Of a DNA stretch of 5,008 nt, positions 4,995 to 5,008 are shown in pieces. The notes under the pieces are model-generated. The model was not told the DNA's origin. It saw only the letters and a program-made list of their open reading frames with translations, and made no database searches. The translations under genes were made by a program, and so were the position numbers. The stretch's first letter is position 1; every line of letters begins with the position of its first letter. The stretch covers positions 1 to 5,008 of the forward strand of contig UQAW01000144.1 in the NCBI GenBank assembly GCA_900539175.1, written 5' to 3'. The stretch comes from an uncultured Lachnospiraceae bacterium. GTDB taxonomy: Bacteria > Bacillota > Clostridia > Lachnospirales > Lachnospiraceae.

Positions 4995-5008
4995 AAAAAT
5001 TTGCTATA

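Noticed and set aside
1..5008. CRISPR array, rRNA or plasmid origin
   Set aside because: No regularly spaced long repeats, no rRNA-like segments and no replication protein were seen on either strand.

Overview
The window looks like accessory chromosome from a low-to-mid GC gut Firmicute, most likely a member of the Lachnospiraceae or a close clostridial relative. This is inferred from the strong purine-rich ribosome binding sites, sigma-A type promoters, a Tn916/clostridial-type integrase, and the style of the Fic and Vsr proteins. All credible genes are on the + strand.

Region 1 (1-139) holds the tail of an unidentified upstream gene and a clear rho-independent terminator. Region 2 (142-2484) is a compact three-gene operon. 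A well-formed promoter, preceded and overlapped by three phased copies of ATTATTCCGA, drives a class II Fic protein with an N-terminal helix-turn-helix, then a GNAT acetyltransferase, then a nitrilase-superfamily amidohydrolase. The first two genes overlap and the third follows after 13 bases, so co-translation is likely. The HTH on the Fic protein makes autoregulation through the repeats a reasonable hypothesis. The operon ends with an orphan ribosome binding site facing an ATA codon, as if a fourth gene had been lost.

Region 3 (2485-4006) carries its own promoter, a Vsr-type mismatch endonuclease gene, and the 3' two-thirds of a tyrosine integrase ending at a terminator. The vsr reading frame runs into the integrase sequence in another frame, so its last roughly 18-20 residues appear to be out-of-frame integrase. 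This marks a recombination junction near 3030-3060. The integrase keeps all catalytic residues but has lost its N-terminal DNA-binding part, its start and its ribosome binding site.

Region 4 (4007-5008) contains an unrecognised 122-residue protein gene with its own promoter, which carries an inverted copy of the 11-mer found upstream of fic. A mostly non-coding stretch follows, with short phased repeats. Then come the first 10-11 codons of a low-molecular-weight protein tyrosine phosphatase that break off inside the catalytic P-loop (a possible integration site), and a 37-codon TTG-start ORF of unknown function. Overall the right half reads as a patchwork of mobile-element remnants next to an intact regulatory/enzymatic operon.
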